Assembly: GCA_910579745.1 (NCBI GenBank)
Contig: CAJTVH010000007.1
Span: 1-64,000 of the forward strand
DNA length: 64,000 nt
Source of the DNA: an uncultured Clostridia bacterium
GTDB taxonomy: Bacteria > Bacillota > Clostridia > Lachnospirales > CAG-274
Direction: 5' to 3'
The notes under the pieces were generated by a model, which was not told where the DNA came from, ran no database searches, and saw nothing but the letters and a program-made list of their open reading frames with translations. Positions 1-9,165 of this stretch are shown one piece after another (within the stretch, counting starts at the first letter, position 1; the number at the start of each line of letters is the position of its first letter). A program made the translations under genes and the position numbers.

Positions 1-52
1 AAGCAAAGCTTTGCGGCCAGCCTTTTTGCGATAGAAAAAGGTTCCATTAACA

Positions 53-86
53 ATAAATTTTCGTCGAACTCACGTTAATTTAATAT
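53..86 (-). repeat. Short dispersed repeat (family F), downstream of murI
   Basis: Read on the minus strand, this stretch carries TTAACGTGAGTTCGACGAAAA. Nearly the same string, with G for A in the middle, occurs on the plus strand near 45411-45432. It lies just past the murI stop codon. The first 50 bases of the window hold a small GCC/GGT-bounded hairpin and no gene. It is a repeat by direct comparison; its nature is unknown. Confidence 0.45.
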
Positions 87-877
87 TTTTCGATTTCTAT
101 TTTTTTTGCCAAGCAGACTTTTTTTAATACCGCCTGGCATATAAAGGAGAATTTTTCAGTATTGTCGCTTACGTAAAATTCCGCTTTTCCTTTGTTGTTT
201 CCGAGGGCGTCAAGGTTTTTTAAATATTCTTTTGTTTTTCTCGCTGTTTCCGCCGCGGGGTCGATTATTCTCACGTTCTCACCAATGACTTTTCCGATAC
301 ATTTTTTAAGAAGCGGGTAATGAGTGCATCCCAAAACTATTGAGTCTATACCTTTATTTAAAAGCTCTTTTAAATAAATTTCCGCCGTTTCTTTTGATAT
401 ATTGTTATCTGTCCAGCCCTCTTCAGCCAAAGGAACGAAAAGGGGGCACGCTTTCTGATATACTTTTACGCCGCTGTCAAGGTTTATAAGTTTTTTCTCA
501 TAAGCGCCGCTTTTTATAGTAGCCTCGGTGCCGATTACGCCGACAATTTTATTTTTTGTCTCTTTAAGACACGCTTCCGCCCCGGGGGTCACTACTTCTA
601 TTATCGGCAGGTCAAACTCTTTTATCAGTTCGTCATAAGAATTTGAGCTTACTGTATTGCAGGCGATTATAACCGCTTTTACGTTTTTTGATAGCAGGAA
701 TCTTATAATCTGGCTTGAGAACTTTGTAACGGTTTCTTTTGATTTTGAGCCGTAAGGTACTCTGGCCGTGTCCCCGAAATATATTATGTCCTCGTTTGGA
801 AGGGCTTTTATTATCTGTCTTACAACGGTAAGCCCGCCAACCCCGGAGTCAAAAACGCCGATAGGTCTGTTATCCAT
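80..877 (-). CDS. murI: Glutamate racemase
   Basis: Converts L-glutamate to D-glutamate for peptidoglycan precursors in the cytoplasm, using two cysteines and no cofactor. The 265-residue protein has the usual length. It opens with the family signature IGVFDSGVGGLTV and carries both catalytic cysteines, in ACNTVSS (Cys73) and GCTHYPLL (Cys184). It is the second gene of a ddl-murI pair with an 11-base gap, so both amino-acid racemase/ligase steps of wall synthesis are likely co-transcribed. A GAGGGTGG ribosome site precedes the ATG. Identification is secure. Confidence 0.97.
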   Translation of the reverse strand: MDNRPIGVFDSGVGGLTVVRQIIKALPNEDIIYFGDTARVPYGSKSKETVTKFSSQIIRFLLSKNVKAVIIACNTVSSNSYDELIKEFDLPIIEVVTPGAEACLKETKNKIVGVIGTEATIKSGAYEKKLINLDSGVKVYQKACPLFVPLAEEGWTDNNISKETAEIYLKELLNKGIDSIVLGCTHYPLLKKCIGKVIGENVRIIDPAAETARKTKEYLKNLDALGNNKGKAEFYVSDNTEKFSFICQAVLKKVCLAKKIEIEKY

Positions 878-888
878 TATTCCACCCT

Positions 889-1968
889 CTATCTGTCGTA
901 TCGTTCAAAGCTAAGCTCGATTAACTTTTCCAGAAGCTCTTCCAAATTTATACCACTGGCCTCAAAAAGAAGAGGGTACATACTTATTGACGTAAAGCCG
1001 GGGAAAGTGTTTATCTCATTAAATATTATACGGTTTGTCTCATTCTCAACGAAAAAGTCAACTCTCGCCAAACCGCAGCCGTCAAGAGCCTTAAATATTG
1101 ATACGGCGTTTTCTCTTATTTTTTCCGAGATACTCTCGTCGAGGCCGGCGGGAATTACCGTTTTTGACTCTTTATTGTTATATTTAGCGTCGAAGTCATA
1201 AAACTCAGCCGCCGATAAAATTTCTCCCACGCATGACGCCGTGACGGAATTGTTTCCCAAAACGCCGCACTCAACCTCTCTGCCGTTTATAGTTTCCTCT
1301 ATAACGACTATTCTGTCGTGCTCGCAGGCCAATGCTATGGCGTTTTTAAGCTCCTCTCTGCTATTAGCTTTTGTTATTCCGACGGAGGAGCCGGCGTTTG
1401 AGGGTTTTACAAAGCAGGGGTATGGTATTTTACTTTCGATATTCTCGATAATTTTGTTTTTCTCATCTTCTTGTATATCCTCAAACATATGTCTGTATAC
1501 GACGGTATATTTAGCCTGTTTTATTCCTATGCTGTCGGCTATTATTTTTGTGTATGACTTATCCATGGAAATACTCGATGAAAGCACACCGCAGCCCACA
1601 TAGGGTATTCCTGAAAGTTCCAAAAGCCCCTGAATAGTACCATCTTCACCGTATTTTCCATGAAGTACGGGGATTACTGTATCGACAGGAATTACTTTAA
1701 ATTTATTTCCAACTATTCTTAAAAGTCCCCGATGTTCGGTATCGGGGCTCAATATAACTCTCGCGGAGTATTTCTCCCATTTTCCGGTCGTAATATTCTC
1801 AACGGGACCGTCATATAAAAACCAGTGGCCCTCTTCCGAAATATATACGGGCATAACGTAATATTTTTCGGTATCAAGAGCCGAAATTATTGTTGCCGCC
1901 GAAATTTTTGAAATCTCATGCTCCGACGACTGCCCGCCGAACAAAACCACAACAACTTTTTTATTCAT
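889..1968 (-). CDS. ddl: D-alanine--D-alanine ligase
   Basis: ATP-grasp enzyme that joins two D-alanines for the peptidoglycan stem peptide. Visible family features are the N-terminal VLFGGQSSEHEIS, the glycine-rich ATP loop PSNAGSSVGI and the metal/substrate region NEINTFPGFT near the C terminus. Two in-frame ATGs exist (1974 and 1968). An AGAGAGG ribosome site lies 9 bases before the 1968 ATG but only 3 before the other, so 1968 is chosen (359 residues). The gene leads the ddl-murI pair. Alr, which supplies D-alanine, is encoded far away at 58.9 kb. Confidence 0.96.
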   Translation of the reverse strand: MNKKVVVVLFGGQSSEHEISKISAATIISALDTEKYYVMPVYISEEGHWFLYDGPVENITTGKWEKYSARVILSPDTEHRGLLRIVGNKFKVIPVDTVIPVLHGKYGEDGTIQGLLELSGIPYVGCGVLSSSISMDKSYTKIIADSIGIKQAKYTVVYRHMFEDIQEDEKNKIIENIESKIPYPCFVKPSNAGSSVGITKANSREELKNAIALACEHDRIVVIEETINGREVECGVLGNNSVTASCVGEILSAAEFYDFDAKYNNKESKTVIPAGLDESISEKIRENAVSIFKALDGCGLARVDFFVENETNRIIFNEINTFPGFTSISMYPLLFEASGINLEELLEKLIELSFERYDR

Positions 1969-2059
1969 CAGCATATACCTCTCTTTTCAATTTTGTGTTT
2001 TGTATATAATTATATTCTAAAATTCAAATTATGGCAACAGGACAAATTTAAATTTTACG

Positions 2060-2213
2060 ACTAAAAAAAGACACTTTTATAAAATTTTTTGGATATTTTG
2101 GTTTTATAAAGAAACTTAATTTTTGATTACAGTTAAAATCTCAGGCGGTTTTAACAATATATACAGAGTTTTGGGATACGATCTAAACGAAAACTAAAAA
2201 ATACGCGGAAAAT
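2060..2213. repeat. Degenerate family A palindromic repeats
   Basis: The region upstream of ddl (1975-2553) has no gene. 2090-2182 contains TTTTTTGGATATTTTGG and ends GTTTTGGGATACG, matching the right half of the family A repeats at 34137-34286 and 41258-41432. Directly after it, ACTAAAAAATACGCG starts a second family A arm whose partner CGCGTATTTTTTAGT lies at 2511-2525, on the far side of the family M element. Confidence 0.55.
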
Positions 2214-2227
2214 TTGATTTTTCGCGT

Positions 2228-2488
2228 CAGCGTATCGAAAAAGTCGACACGCTTGCAAGAAATGCTTGCATTTCTTGCAGATGCGATTTTTTGAGCCTTG
2301 CAGGCGACAAAAAATCTCCTGTATGAATAAAGCGCGGATTTATCGTACAAGGCTTACGCCTTCAAATCCGCGCTTCGCAGAAAACGAAAATGCGATTTCC
2401 GTTTTCTGATTAAAGTCTACGACGTTTCTGAAATTTTAATTCTTGGAAAATTCATATTTTTTAAGATTTTAGGTTTTTCGACAGTCTG
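2228..2488. mobile_element. MITE-like element, family M, copy 1
   Basis: A 261-bp non-coding block nearly identical to 55686-55947; I count two substitutions and one T-run indel. The ends are imperfect inverted repeats: CAGCGTATCGAAAAA on the left against CAGACTGTCGAAAAA read inward from the right. Inside are three further inverted repeats: CTTGCAAGAAATG/CATTTCTTGCAG, GCGCGGATTT/AAATCCGCGC and CAGAAAACG/CGTTTTCTG. This copy appears nested in a family A repeat; the 20-base segment starting GAAAATTTGATTTTTCG stands on both sides (2208-2227 and 2494-2513). Confidence 0.8.
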
Positions 2489-2553
2489 ACGCTGAAAATT
2501 TGATTTTTCGCGTATTTTTTAGTCCCAACAGAGTTTATATTTTTATTAAGATT

Positions 2554-3285
2554 TTATTCGCTGTATTTTGAGTACATATAATTTAAAATTTGAGCGTGCC
2601 CCTGTTCGTCCGTTATTATCTCAAAGAGGGCGTCTCTCAACTCGGGATTTAAAAAAGCGAAGTAAAGTTTTCTATAAAACTCAACGGCGGAAAGCTCTCC
2701 AAAGAGGGCGTTAGAGAAATTTTCCGCCATATTATCGGAAATAGGTTTTTTGTCACAGTCCATACCATCGTTAGAAAAAGATTCGCCCGTAAGCATTTCA
2801 TATATCTCAGAAAAAATTTTCTCGTGTTTTTTCTCATCGCAGGCGATTTTATAAAAAATTTTCGAGTCGTTCTCATCCTCAAGGGTATTAGCTATAGTAC
2901 TGTAAAACCGTGAGTCTTCCATCTCATCTTTTATAGCTTCCGTAACCATTTGTATAATATATCTGTTTATCTCGTCAATGGAATTGTCGGTATCGGGCTC
3001 GGTCATGGGCGGCTGATTAGGAGGCGCTGTATCGCCTGGGTTATCGTAATCATCACAGGAAGCGTAAACGCTTCGCTTGTCGGAATCTGTTTTTATTGAG
3101 CCGAACTTGTAGTATTCCTGAGCTTTTAACGTAAATTCCGAGATTGCGGGGGCGGGGGAGACGGGACGTTTTTCCTGATTAAAAGAGCGGGAGTTAAGAC
3201 TTTTGGAGCTTACGTCTCTTGACTCTCGGTTATTTTCTCGGGCTTTGTCATAGGGGTTGTTTGGTTGTCTTCTATAAGGGTACAT
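2554..3285 (-). CDS. Ferritin-like (rubrerythrin-type) protein with long disordered N terminus
   Basis: A 243-residue protein. Residues 1-100 are rich in N, R, S, P and D and look disordered (start MYPYRRQPNNPYDK). Residues about 105-243 form a four-helix ferritin-like domain with two ExxH-type motifs, DEKKH and DEQGH, and glutamates in DEMEDSRFY and GELSAVEFY, as expected for a di-iron site. There is no rubredoxin module. A GGAGGT site precedes the ATG. Family members deal with oxygen or peroxide, but the true substrate cannot be told. It stands alone between ddl and the pur cluster. Confidence 0.75.
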   Translation of the reverse strand: MYPYRRQPNNPYDKARENNRESRDVSSKSLNSRSFNQEKRPVSPAPAISEFTLKAQEYYKFGSIKTDSDKRSVYASCDDYDNPGDTAPPNQPPMTEPDTDNSIDEINRYIIQMVTEAIKDEMEDSRFYSTIANTLEDENDSKIFYKIACDEKKHEKIFSEIYEMLTGESFSNDGMDCDKKPISDNMAENFSNALFGELSAVEFYRKLYFAFLNPELRDALFEIITDEQGHAQILNYMYSKYSE

Positions 3286-3632
3286 AATTTACCTCCATAA
3301 ATTTTTTAGGGAACGGGCTGAGTTTGACTATTGATATATTTCGGAAGCGTTTAAAAAGGCGCGTGAGCGTGTCTTTTGACATTACGCTTTGCTTGATTTT
3401 TCTGAAATACCGATTTTAAGTGTCACGGAGAAGATTAAACTTTGTAAATGATAAAATCTCGGTTTAACCCGCCGATTTTAAAGTCTCCGAAATAAATTTG
3501 ACAAACGACAGAATTTTATTCCCTGATAAAGTTATTTACAGTATATGTAAGTTTTATCAAAAATGTTCTTAAAAAAAGAGCCCTGACGCTTTTTTGTTTT
3601 GTAAAGCGGTCTGTTGTTCGGATAGTAATTAA

Positions 3633-3772
3633 GGAAACACCGCACAAAGGAAAATAAAAATAATTTTTCAAATTTAAAATTTCCGTTATCGTGTCATTTT
3701 TCAAGAAAAATAACACTAACACTCCAATTTTTTTAAAAAATTATTTTTATTTTTGAATTGCGCGGTATTTCC
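3633..3772. mobile_element. MITE-like element, family B, copy 1 (140 bp, TSD TTAA)
   Basis: Exactly 140 bp, starting GGAAACACCGCACAAAGG and ending GCGCGGTATTTCC, flanked on both sides by TTAA. Identical-length copies lie at 28382-28521 and 48975-49114. The whole element is a long imperfect palindrome of A/T-rich arms around TTATCGTGTCATTTTTC. It encodes nothing credible. The rest of 3286-3860 has no gene. Confidence 0.85.
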
Positions 3773-3869
3773 TTAAATATGGTTTATGATGATTTGCTAA
3801 TTTAATTTTAGCAAAGGTAATTTTAAGAAAAATATGTATGGATTTTTTTTTATATTTATGTTATAGTTA

Positions 3870-4129
3870 TATCATTGGGGAAACTTTGATTGATTGAGTA
3901 AAATCAATCGTGATTTCCTTTGCGGGGTGTCCTAAAACTAAAAAGAACGGTTATATAGCTTTAGGGTATGCCCAAAAAGAATGGCGGAGTTAAAAGCGGC
4001 TATATAAAAACCGCCGTGCGCTCCGTGAAATAGAGGGAGAAACTTATACAGTCTCCCTTGATTATTTTTAATAAAAGTATTGAGGTTAAGGACCGTTTCG
4101 GCTATGCCTGACGGCTCCTTTAGATTTTT
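3870..4129 (+). ncRNA. Structured 5' leader of the purine operon, candidate attenuator or riboswitch
   Basis: The 220 bases before purC hold a run of strong hairpins: GATTGATT/AATCAATC (3889-3909), CCTAAA/TTTAGG with GGG/CCC below it (3924-3973), alternative partners ATATAGC/GCTATAT (3953-3996), CGGAG/CTCCG around GCGG/CCGC (3984-4025), AGGGAGA/TCTCCCT (4034-4058), then AAGGACCGT/ACGGCTCCTT followed by TAGATTTTT just before the ribosome site. Competing pairings plus terminator-like stems suggest attenuation. I could not match it to the guanine, PRPP or ZTP riboswitch consensus. Class unknown. Confidence 0.5.
4088..4129 (+). terminator. Terminator-like hairpin immediately before purC
   Basis: AAGGACCGT (4088-4096) pairs with ACGGCTCCTT (4111-4120) with one bulge, then TAGATTTTT. 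It lies 20 bases before the purC start, so it can only make sense as a regulated terminator in the leader. Confidence 0.5.
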
Positions 4130-4148
4130 GAGAGTGAGGTTTCCAAAA

Positions 4149-4874
4149 ATGAAAAAACTTAATCTGCTTTATACCGGTAAAGCGAAAAAAGTCTACGCCA
4201 CAGAAAATTCCGACTATTGTATTTTTGAGTACAAAGACGCGGCTACCGCTTTTAACGGACAGAAAGTCGGCTTTTTTGACGGAAAGGGTATGATTAACAA
4301 CAAAATGGCGAACGCCATTTTCAAGCTTCTTGAAAAGGACGGTATTAAAACTCATTTTGTGGAGGAACTAAGCGACAGGGAATCCCTCGTTAAAAGGGTT
4401 GAGATTATTCCTCTTGAGGTTATTATAAGAAATATTTCCGCCGGAAGTTTCTGTAAAAGGTACGGCGTTGAGGAGGGCGAGGTGTTTGACAAGCCGACCA
4501 TTGAGTTTAGTTATAAAAACGACGCTTTAGGCGACCCTCTTATTAACTCTTATCACGCCTACGCTCTTAAAATCGCCACGGAGGAAGATGTTTTGGAGAT
4601 TAAGAGAATGGCTTTCGCCGTAAATGAATCGCTTAAAAAGATTTTTCTTAAAATGGATATTAAGCTTGTGGATTTTAAACTTGAGTTCGGAAAAACGAAA
4701 GACGGTGAAATCGTGCTGGCTGACGAGATTTCTCCGGACACATGCAGGCTTTGGGACGCTGAGACAAATAAAAAGCTGGATAAGGACAGGTTTAGATTTG
4801 ACATGGGAGAGTTCAGCGACGTTTATTTTGAGGTTTGGAACAGGCTTAAAGAGTGTTACGGGGAAATTATATGA
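4149..4874 (+). CDS. purC: SAICAR synthetase (phosphoribosylaminoimidazole-succinocarboxamide synthase)
   Basis: Joins CAIR and aspartate with ATP in de novo purine synthesis. The 241 residues begin MKKLNLLYTGKAKKVYAT, the hallmark ATP-loop start of PurC, and contain EVIIRNISAGSFCKRYG and LADEISPDTCRLWD. An upstream TTG (4080) would add 23 residues unlike the family. The ATG at 4149 has GTGAGG 8-9 bases before it and gives the normal length. First gene of purC-purF-purB-purA. Confidence 0.97.
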   Translation: MKKLNLLYTGKAKKVYATENSDYCIFEYKDAATAFNGQKVGFFDGKGMINNKMANAIFKLLEKDGIKTHFVEELSDRESLVKRVEIIPLEVIIRNISAGSFCKRYGVEEGEVFDKPTIEFSYKNDALGDPLINSYHAYALKIATEEDVLEIKRMAFAVNESLKKIFLKMDIKLVDFKLEFGKTKDGEIVLADEISPDTCRLWDAETNKKLDKDRFRFDMGEFSDVYFEVWNRLKECYGEII

Positions 4875-4913
4875 TATTAATTTTACACAAACGCCTTAAG
4901 GAGGATTAATTAT

Positions 4914-6293
4914 ATGCGTAATCTACATGAGGAATGCGGCGTTTTCGGCATTTGGGACCCTGACGGGCGCTGTGCCGACACTACTTATTACGGTCTTGTC
5001 GCGCTTCAGCACAGAGGGCAGGAAGGCTGTGGAATCGCCGTTAATTTGGACCGTGAGATATCCCACTATAAAGACGTAGGACTTGTGAACGAGGTTTTTA
5101 ACGAGGAAGTTTTAAGAAAGCTTCCGGGAAATATGGCGGTCGGTCACGTTAGATACTCAACCGCGGGGGGAAGCCTGAGAGAGAATGTGCAGCCCCTTGT
5201 TCTGCGTTATGTTAAAGGAACTCTCGCCATAGCCCACAACGGAAATATAGTGAACACGGCGGAGCTTAGAAAAGAGCTTGAGAAAAACGGCGCTATTTTC
5301 CAGACTACGGCGGATACGGAGATTATAGCTTATCTTATTGCCAGAGAGCGCCTTAATACAGGGTCTATAGAAGGTGCTGTTAAAAATGTTATGCGGATGA
5401 TAAGAGGAGCTTACTCTCTTTTGGTTATGAGCCCTAATAAACTTATTGCCGCCAGAGACCCATGGGGATTTCGTCCGCTTTGTATGGGAAAAAGAGGAAA
5501 GGCCGTTATTTTCGCCTCGGAAAGCTGTGCTTTCGATTCTATCGACGCTGAGTTTGAGAGAGACCTTGAGCCCGGAGAGGTCATTGTCCTTGAGGACGGG
5601 GAAATGAGGAGCGACAAAGAGCTTTGCGGGAAAAACCCGTCAAGTCTTTGTATTTTTGAGTATATTTATTTCTCAAGGCCCGACAGCGGCGTGGACGGGG
5701 AAGTCGTGCACGAGACGAGAAAAAGGGCGGGGGCTCTTTTGGCTAAACAGTCTAAAACGGAAGCCGACATAGTTATCGGGGTGCCTGACTCGGGAATCAG
5801 CGCCGCCGCTGGATACGCCGAGTATTCGGGGCTTCCCAACGAGATGGGCTTCATTAAAAACAGGTATATAGGACGAACGTTTATAAAGCCCCAGCAGTCA
5901 AGCAGGGAAACCGCTGTTAAGATGAAGCTCAACGTACTTAAAAGCGTTGTCAGCGGGAAGAGGGTTATTATGGTTGACGACAGTATAGTAAGAGGAACGA
6001 CGAGCGGAAGAATAGTCAAAATGCTGAGAGAGGCGGGAGCTACGGAAGTCCATGTTAAAATATCGTCTCCTCCCTTTACGTGGCCTTGTTTTTTTGGTGT
6101 TGATATTCCGTCAAGAAACGAGCTTATCGCCAATAAGAAAACGGTTAAGGAAACCGCGGAGGCCATCGGCGCCGATAGCCTTGACTATTTAAGTATTGAA
6201 AACCTGCACAAAATCGCCCCGAACTCAAAGCTTGGGTTCTGCGACGCTTGTTTTACGGGAAAATACCCTGTTGACGTAAGTCATTTATTATAA
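4914..6293 (+). CDS. purF: Amidophosphoribosyltransferase
   Basis: Catalyses the first committed step of purine synthesis, making phosphoribosylamine from PRPP and glutamine. A seven-residue propeptide (MRNLHEE) precedes the nucleophile Cys8 in CGVFGI, as in the self-processed, iron-sulfur Bacillus-type enzymes. The PRPP-binding loop VIMVDDSIVRGTTS is present, and cysteines near the end (FCDACFTG) fit a 4Fe-4S ligand set. 459 residues, normal length. AAGGAGGA precedes the ATG and it follows purC by 39 bases. Confidence 0.97.
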   Translation: MRNLHEECGVFGIWDPDGRCADTTYYGLVALQHRGQEGCGIAVNLDREISHYKDVGLVNEVFNEEVLRKLPGNMAVGHVRYSTAGGSLRENVQPLVLRYVKGTLAIAHNGNIVNTAELRKELEKNGAIFQTTADTEIIAYLIARERLNTGSIEGAVKNVMRMIRGAYSLLVMSPNKLIAARDPWGFRPLCMGKRGKAVIFASESCAFDSIDAEFERDLEPGEVIVLEDGEMRSDKELCGKNPSSLCIFEYIYFSRPDSGVDGEVVHETRKRAGALLAKQSKTEADIVIGVPDSGISAAAGYAEYSGLPNEMGFIKNRYIGRTFIKPQQSSRETAVKMKLNVLKSVVSGKRVIMVDDSIVRGTTSGRIVKMLREAGATEVHVKISSPPFTWPCFFGVDIPSRNELIANKKTVKETAEAIGADSLDYLSIENLHKIAPNSKLGFCDACFTGKYPVDVSHLL

Positions 6294-6371
6294 GCTTAAA
6301 AAGGGTGGACGGATAGCGGGGCTTTAGGGCCTCTGAGAAATTTATATTTTTAAAGAAAGGAAATTTTCTTG

Positions 6372-7808
6372 ATGAGAAATAAAGATATTTATGAAAGTCC
6401 TCTTAACTCAAGATACGCCAGCAAGGAGATGAAAGAGGTTTTTTCCCCTGACAGGAAATTCAGGACATGGAGAAAGCTTTGGATTACTCTCGCTCAGGCG
6501 GAAAAGGAATTAGGGCTTGATATTACCGACGAACAAATTGAGGAACTTATAAAATTTAAAGACGATATTAATTATGATGTGGCCGCCGAAAGGGAAAAGG
6601 CGGTGCGTCACGACGTTATGGCGCATATATACGCTTACGGTGTTCAGTGTCCAAACGCGAAACGTATTATCCATTTGGGAGCGACAAGCTGTTATGTGGG
6701 AGACAACACTGATATAATTGTTATGACAGAGGCTATGGGTATTATAAGGGCTAAAGTCATATCCGTCATATCAAAGTTAGCCGATTTCGCTCTTGAGTAT
6801 AAGGATATGCCGACTTTGGGATTTACTCATTTTCAGGCCGCCCAGCTTACTACTGTTGGAAAACGCGCCTGCTTATGGATTCAAGACCTTATGATGGATC
6901 TTCAAAATATTGATTTTTGCCTTGAAAACGTCAAGCTTTTAGGCTCTAAGGGTACTACGGGAACGCAGGCGAGCTTTATGGAGCTTTTTGACGGCGATGA
7001 GGAAAAAGTGAAAAAACTTGATTGTCTAATCGCTGAGAAATTAGGCTTTAAGGGTGTTTTCCCCGTTTCGGGACAAACATACTCAAGAAAGCTTGACAGC
7101 ATGTTCGCCAATGTTCTTTCGGGAATCGCCCAAAGCTGTACAAAATTCTCAAACGATATGCGGCTTTTACAGCATCTCAAGGAAATGGAGGAGCCTTTTG
7201 AGAAAGACCAAATCGGATCCTCCGCTATGGCGTACAAAAGAAACCCCATGCGCTCGGAGAGAATAGCGGGACTCGCCAGATACGTTATCGCGGATGTGAT
7301 TAACCCCGCTATAACCGCCGCCACTCAATGGTTTGAGAGAACCCTTGACGATTCCTCAAACAAGAGAATCGCTATTCCTGAGGCTTTTTTGGCGACGGAC
7401 GCTATTTTAAACATATATATAAACGTCGCTGACAACTTTGTAGTTTATCCGAAAGTTATCGAGAAGCGTATTATGGAGGAACTTCCTTTTATGGCGACGG
7501 AGAATATTATGATGGACGCCGTTAAGCTCGGCGGGGACCGTCAGGAGCTTCATGAGAGAATCAGGGTTCATTCTATGGAGGCGGCTAAAGTCGTTAAAGT
7601 CGAGGGAGGAAAAAACGATCTTATTGACAGAATCGTAAACGACCCGGCTTTTGGTCTCACAATTAACGACATTAACAAGATTCTCGCCCCGAAAAATTTT
7701 ATAGGGCGGGCTCCGGGGCAGGTTAAGGAATATATCGAAAAAGAGGTTATGCCTGTTATAAAAGAAAACGAAAGTGTTTTAATAGGTCATTCCGAATTGA
7801 CAGTATAG
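6372..7808 (+). CDS. purB: Adenylosuccinate lyase
   Basis: Removes fumarate from SAICAR and from adenylosuccinate, so it acts twice in the purine pathway. The fumarase/aspartase signature GSSAMAYKRNPMRSE is intact, and THFQAAQ and TTGTQASF are further active-site segments. I take the ATG at 6372 (478 residues). A TTG directly before it at 6369 is equally in frame, with the AGAAAGG site 8 bases (TTG) or 11 bases (ATG) upstream. Between purF and purA in one operon. Confidence 0.97.
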   Translation: MRNKDIYESPLNSRYASKEMKEVFSPDRKFRTWRKLWITLAQAEKELGLDITDEQIEELIKFKDDINYDVAAEREKAVRHDVMAHIYAYGVQCPNAKRIIHLGATSCYVGDNTDIIVMTEAMGIIRAKVISVISKLADFALEYKDMPTLGFTHFQAAQLTTVGKRACLWIQDLMMDLQNIDFCLENVKLLGSKGTTGTQASFMELFDGDEEKVKKLDCLIAEKLGFKGVFPVSGQTYSRKLDSMFANVLSGIAQSCTKFSNDMRLLQHLKEMEEPFEKDQIGSSAMAYKRNPMRSERIAGLARYVIADVINPAITAATQWFERTLDDSSNKRIAIPEAFLATDAILNIYINVADNFVVYPKVIEKRIMEELPFMATENIMMDAVKLGGDRQELHERIRVHSMEAAKVVKVEGGKNDLIDRIVNDPAFGLTINDINKILAPKNFIGRAPGQVKEYIEKEVMPVIKENESVLIGHSELTV

Positions 7809-7820
7809 GAGGAATTTATA

Positions 7821-9095
7821 ATGATTAAAGCAATCGTCGGCGCTAACTGGGGCGATGAGGGCAAAGGCAAGATTACGGACATGTGCGCCGCGGGGTCTGA
7901 TATAGTAGTCAGATTTCAAGGCGGAAGCAACGCCGGACACACCATCATAAACGATAAGGGAAAGTTTGCCCTGCATCAGCTTCCCTCCGGTATTTTTCAC
8001 GAGGATACCTTAAATATTATCGCTAACGGCGTCGCTCTTAATATTGATTATCTTATGAAAGAAATCGAGACAGTTAAATCGGCGGGGGTTAAATTCAAGC
8101 TTATTATTTCCGAAAGGGCGCAGGTACTTCTGCCGCATCACGTACTGCTTGACGAGTATGAGGAGGAAAGGCTTGGGGATAAGAAATTCGGCTCGACAAA
8201 ATCGGGAATAGCCCCGTTTTTCGCCGACAAGTATTCTAAAGTCGGGCTTCAGGTATGGGAGCTTTATGACAGAGAGCATTTAAAAGAACGTCTTAAAGGG
8301 ATGTATGAGAAAATCAACGTTCAGTTTAAGTATCTTTACAATAAACCAGAGATAGATTATAATGAGGTTTATGAGACATTAATCGGTTACGCTGACATTA
8401 TAAAGGACAATGTGGCTGATACGACAAAGATTCTCAGAGACGCCGTTAAAGAGGGAAAGAATATTCTTCTTGAGGGACAGTTAGGCGCTCTTAAAGACAC
8501 GGACCATGGTATATATCCTTATGTCACAAGTTCGTCTACCTTAGCGGGATACGCCGCTGTCGGGGCGGGAGTCCCGCCTCACGAGATTAAGAATATCACG
8601 GTTATAACAAAGGCGTACTCAAGCGCTGTCGGGGAAGGTCCCTTTGTTTCCGAGATTTTCGGCGATGAGGCGGACAAGCTCAGAAGAAAAGGCGGGGACT
8701 CAGGAGAGTTCGGCGCGACTACTGGAAGACCAAGGAGAGTGGGCTGGTTTGACGCCGTGGCTACCCGTTACGGCTGTGAGGTTCAGGGGGCGACGGAAGT
8801 TGTTATGACGTGTCTTGACGTTTTAAGCTATCTTGATGAGATAAAGGTATGCACTGGATATGAGCTTGACGGAAAAGAGTATAAAGAGTTTTTAACAACT
8901 AAAAAGCTTTATGACGCCAAACCTGTTTACACAACGCTTAAAGGCTGGAAAACAGATATAAGAGGCATTGACTCATTTGACAAGCTTCCGGACGAGGCCA
9001 AGGCTTATGTGGAGTTTATTGAGAAAGAAATCGGTTTTAAAATCTCAATGGTATCCAACGGGCCGAAAAGAGATGAGATTTTATTTAGGGATTAA
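7821..9095 (+). CDS. purA: Adenylosuccinate synthetase
   Basis: GTP-dependent conversion of IMP to adenylosuccinate. The start MIKAIVGANWGDEGKGKITD contains the GTP P-loop, NAGHTI the catalytic histidine region, and GEFGATTGRPRRVGWFD the conserved substrate loop. 424 residues. It begins 12 bases after purB behind AGGAGG. Having purB and purA together places the AMP branch with purC/purF; purD, purE, purH, purL, purM and purN are not in this window. Confidence 0.97.
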   Translation: MIKAIVGANWGDEGKGKITDMCAAGSDIVVRFQGGSNAGHTIINDKGKFALHQLPSGIFHEDTLNIIANGVALNIDYLMKEIETVKSAGVKFKLIISERAQVLLPHHVLLDEYEEERLGDKKFGSTKSGIAPFFADKYSKVGLQVWELYDREHLKERLKGMYEKINVQFKYLYNKPEIDYNEVYETLIGYADIIKDNVADTTKILRDAVKEGKNILLEGQLGALKDTDHGIYPYVTSSSTLAGYAAVGAGVPPHEIKNITVITKAYSSAVGEGPFVSEIFGDEADKLRRKGGDSGEFGATTGRPRRVGWFDAVATRYGCEVQGATEVVMTCLDVLSYLDEIKVCTGYELDGKEYKEFLTTKKLYDAKPVYTTLKGWKTDIRGIDSFDKLPDEAKAYVEFIEKEIGFKISMVSNGPKRDEILFRD

Positions 9096-9165
9096 AAAAT
9101 AAATTTTTGTTAGAGCCTGTATAAAATTTTTAAAAGCCTCTTTATACTATTATTGCGTTTTGATA

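Noticed and set aside
1..52. Possible cyclic-di-GMP riboswitch fragment at the window edge (GCAAAGC...GGCC)
   Set aside because: The similarity is limited to a few bases, and the required second half (GGTAGC...GGTTACC) is missing.
3516..3722. Minus-strand ORF of 68 codons upstream of purC
   Set aside because: It crosses the family B element and has no family resemblance or good start.
3870..4129. Known purine-sensing riboswitch (guanine, PRPP or ZTP) before purC
   Set aside because: The structure is rich, but none of the conserved core sequences could be recognised, so I left the class open.
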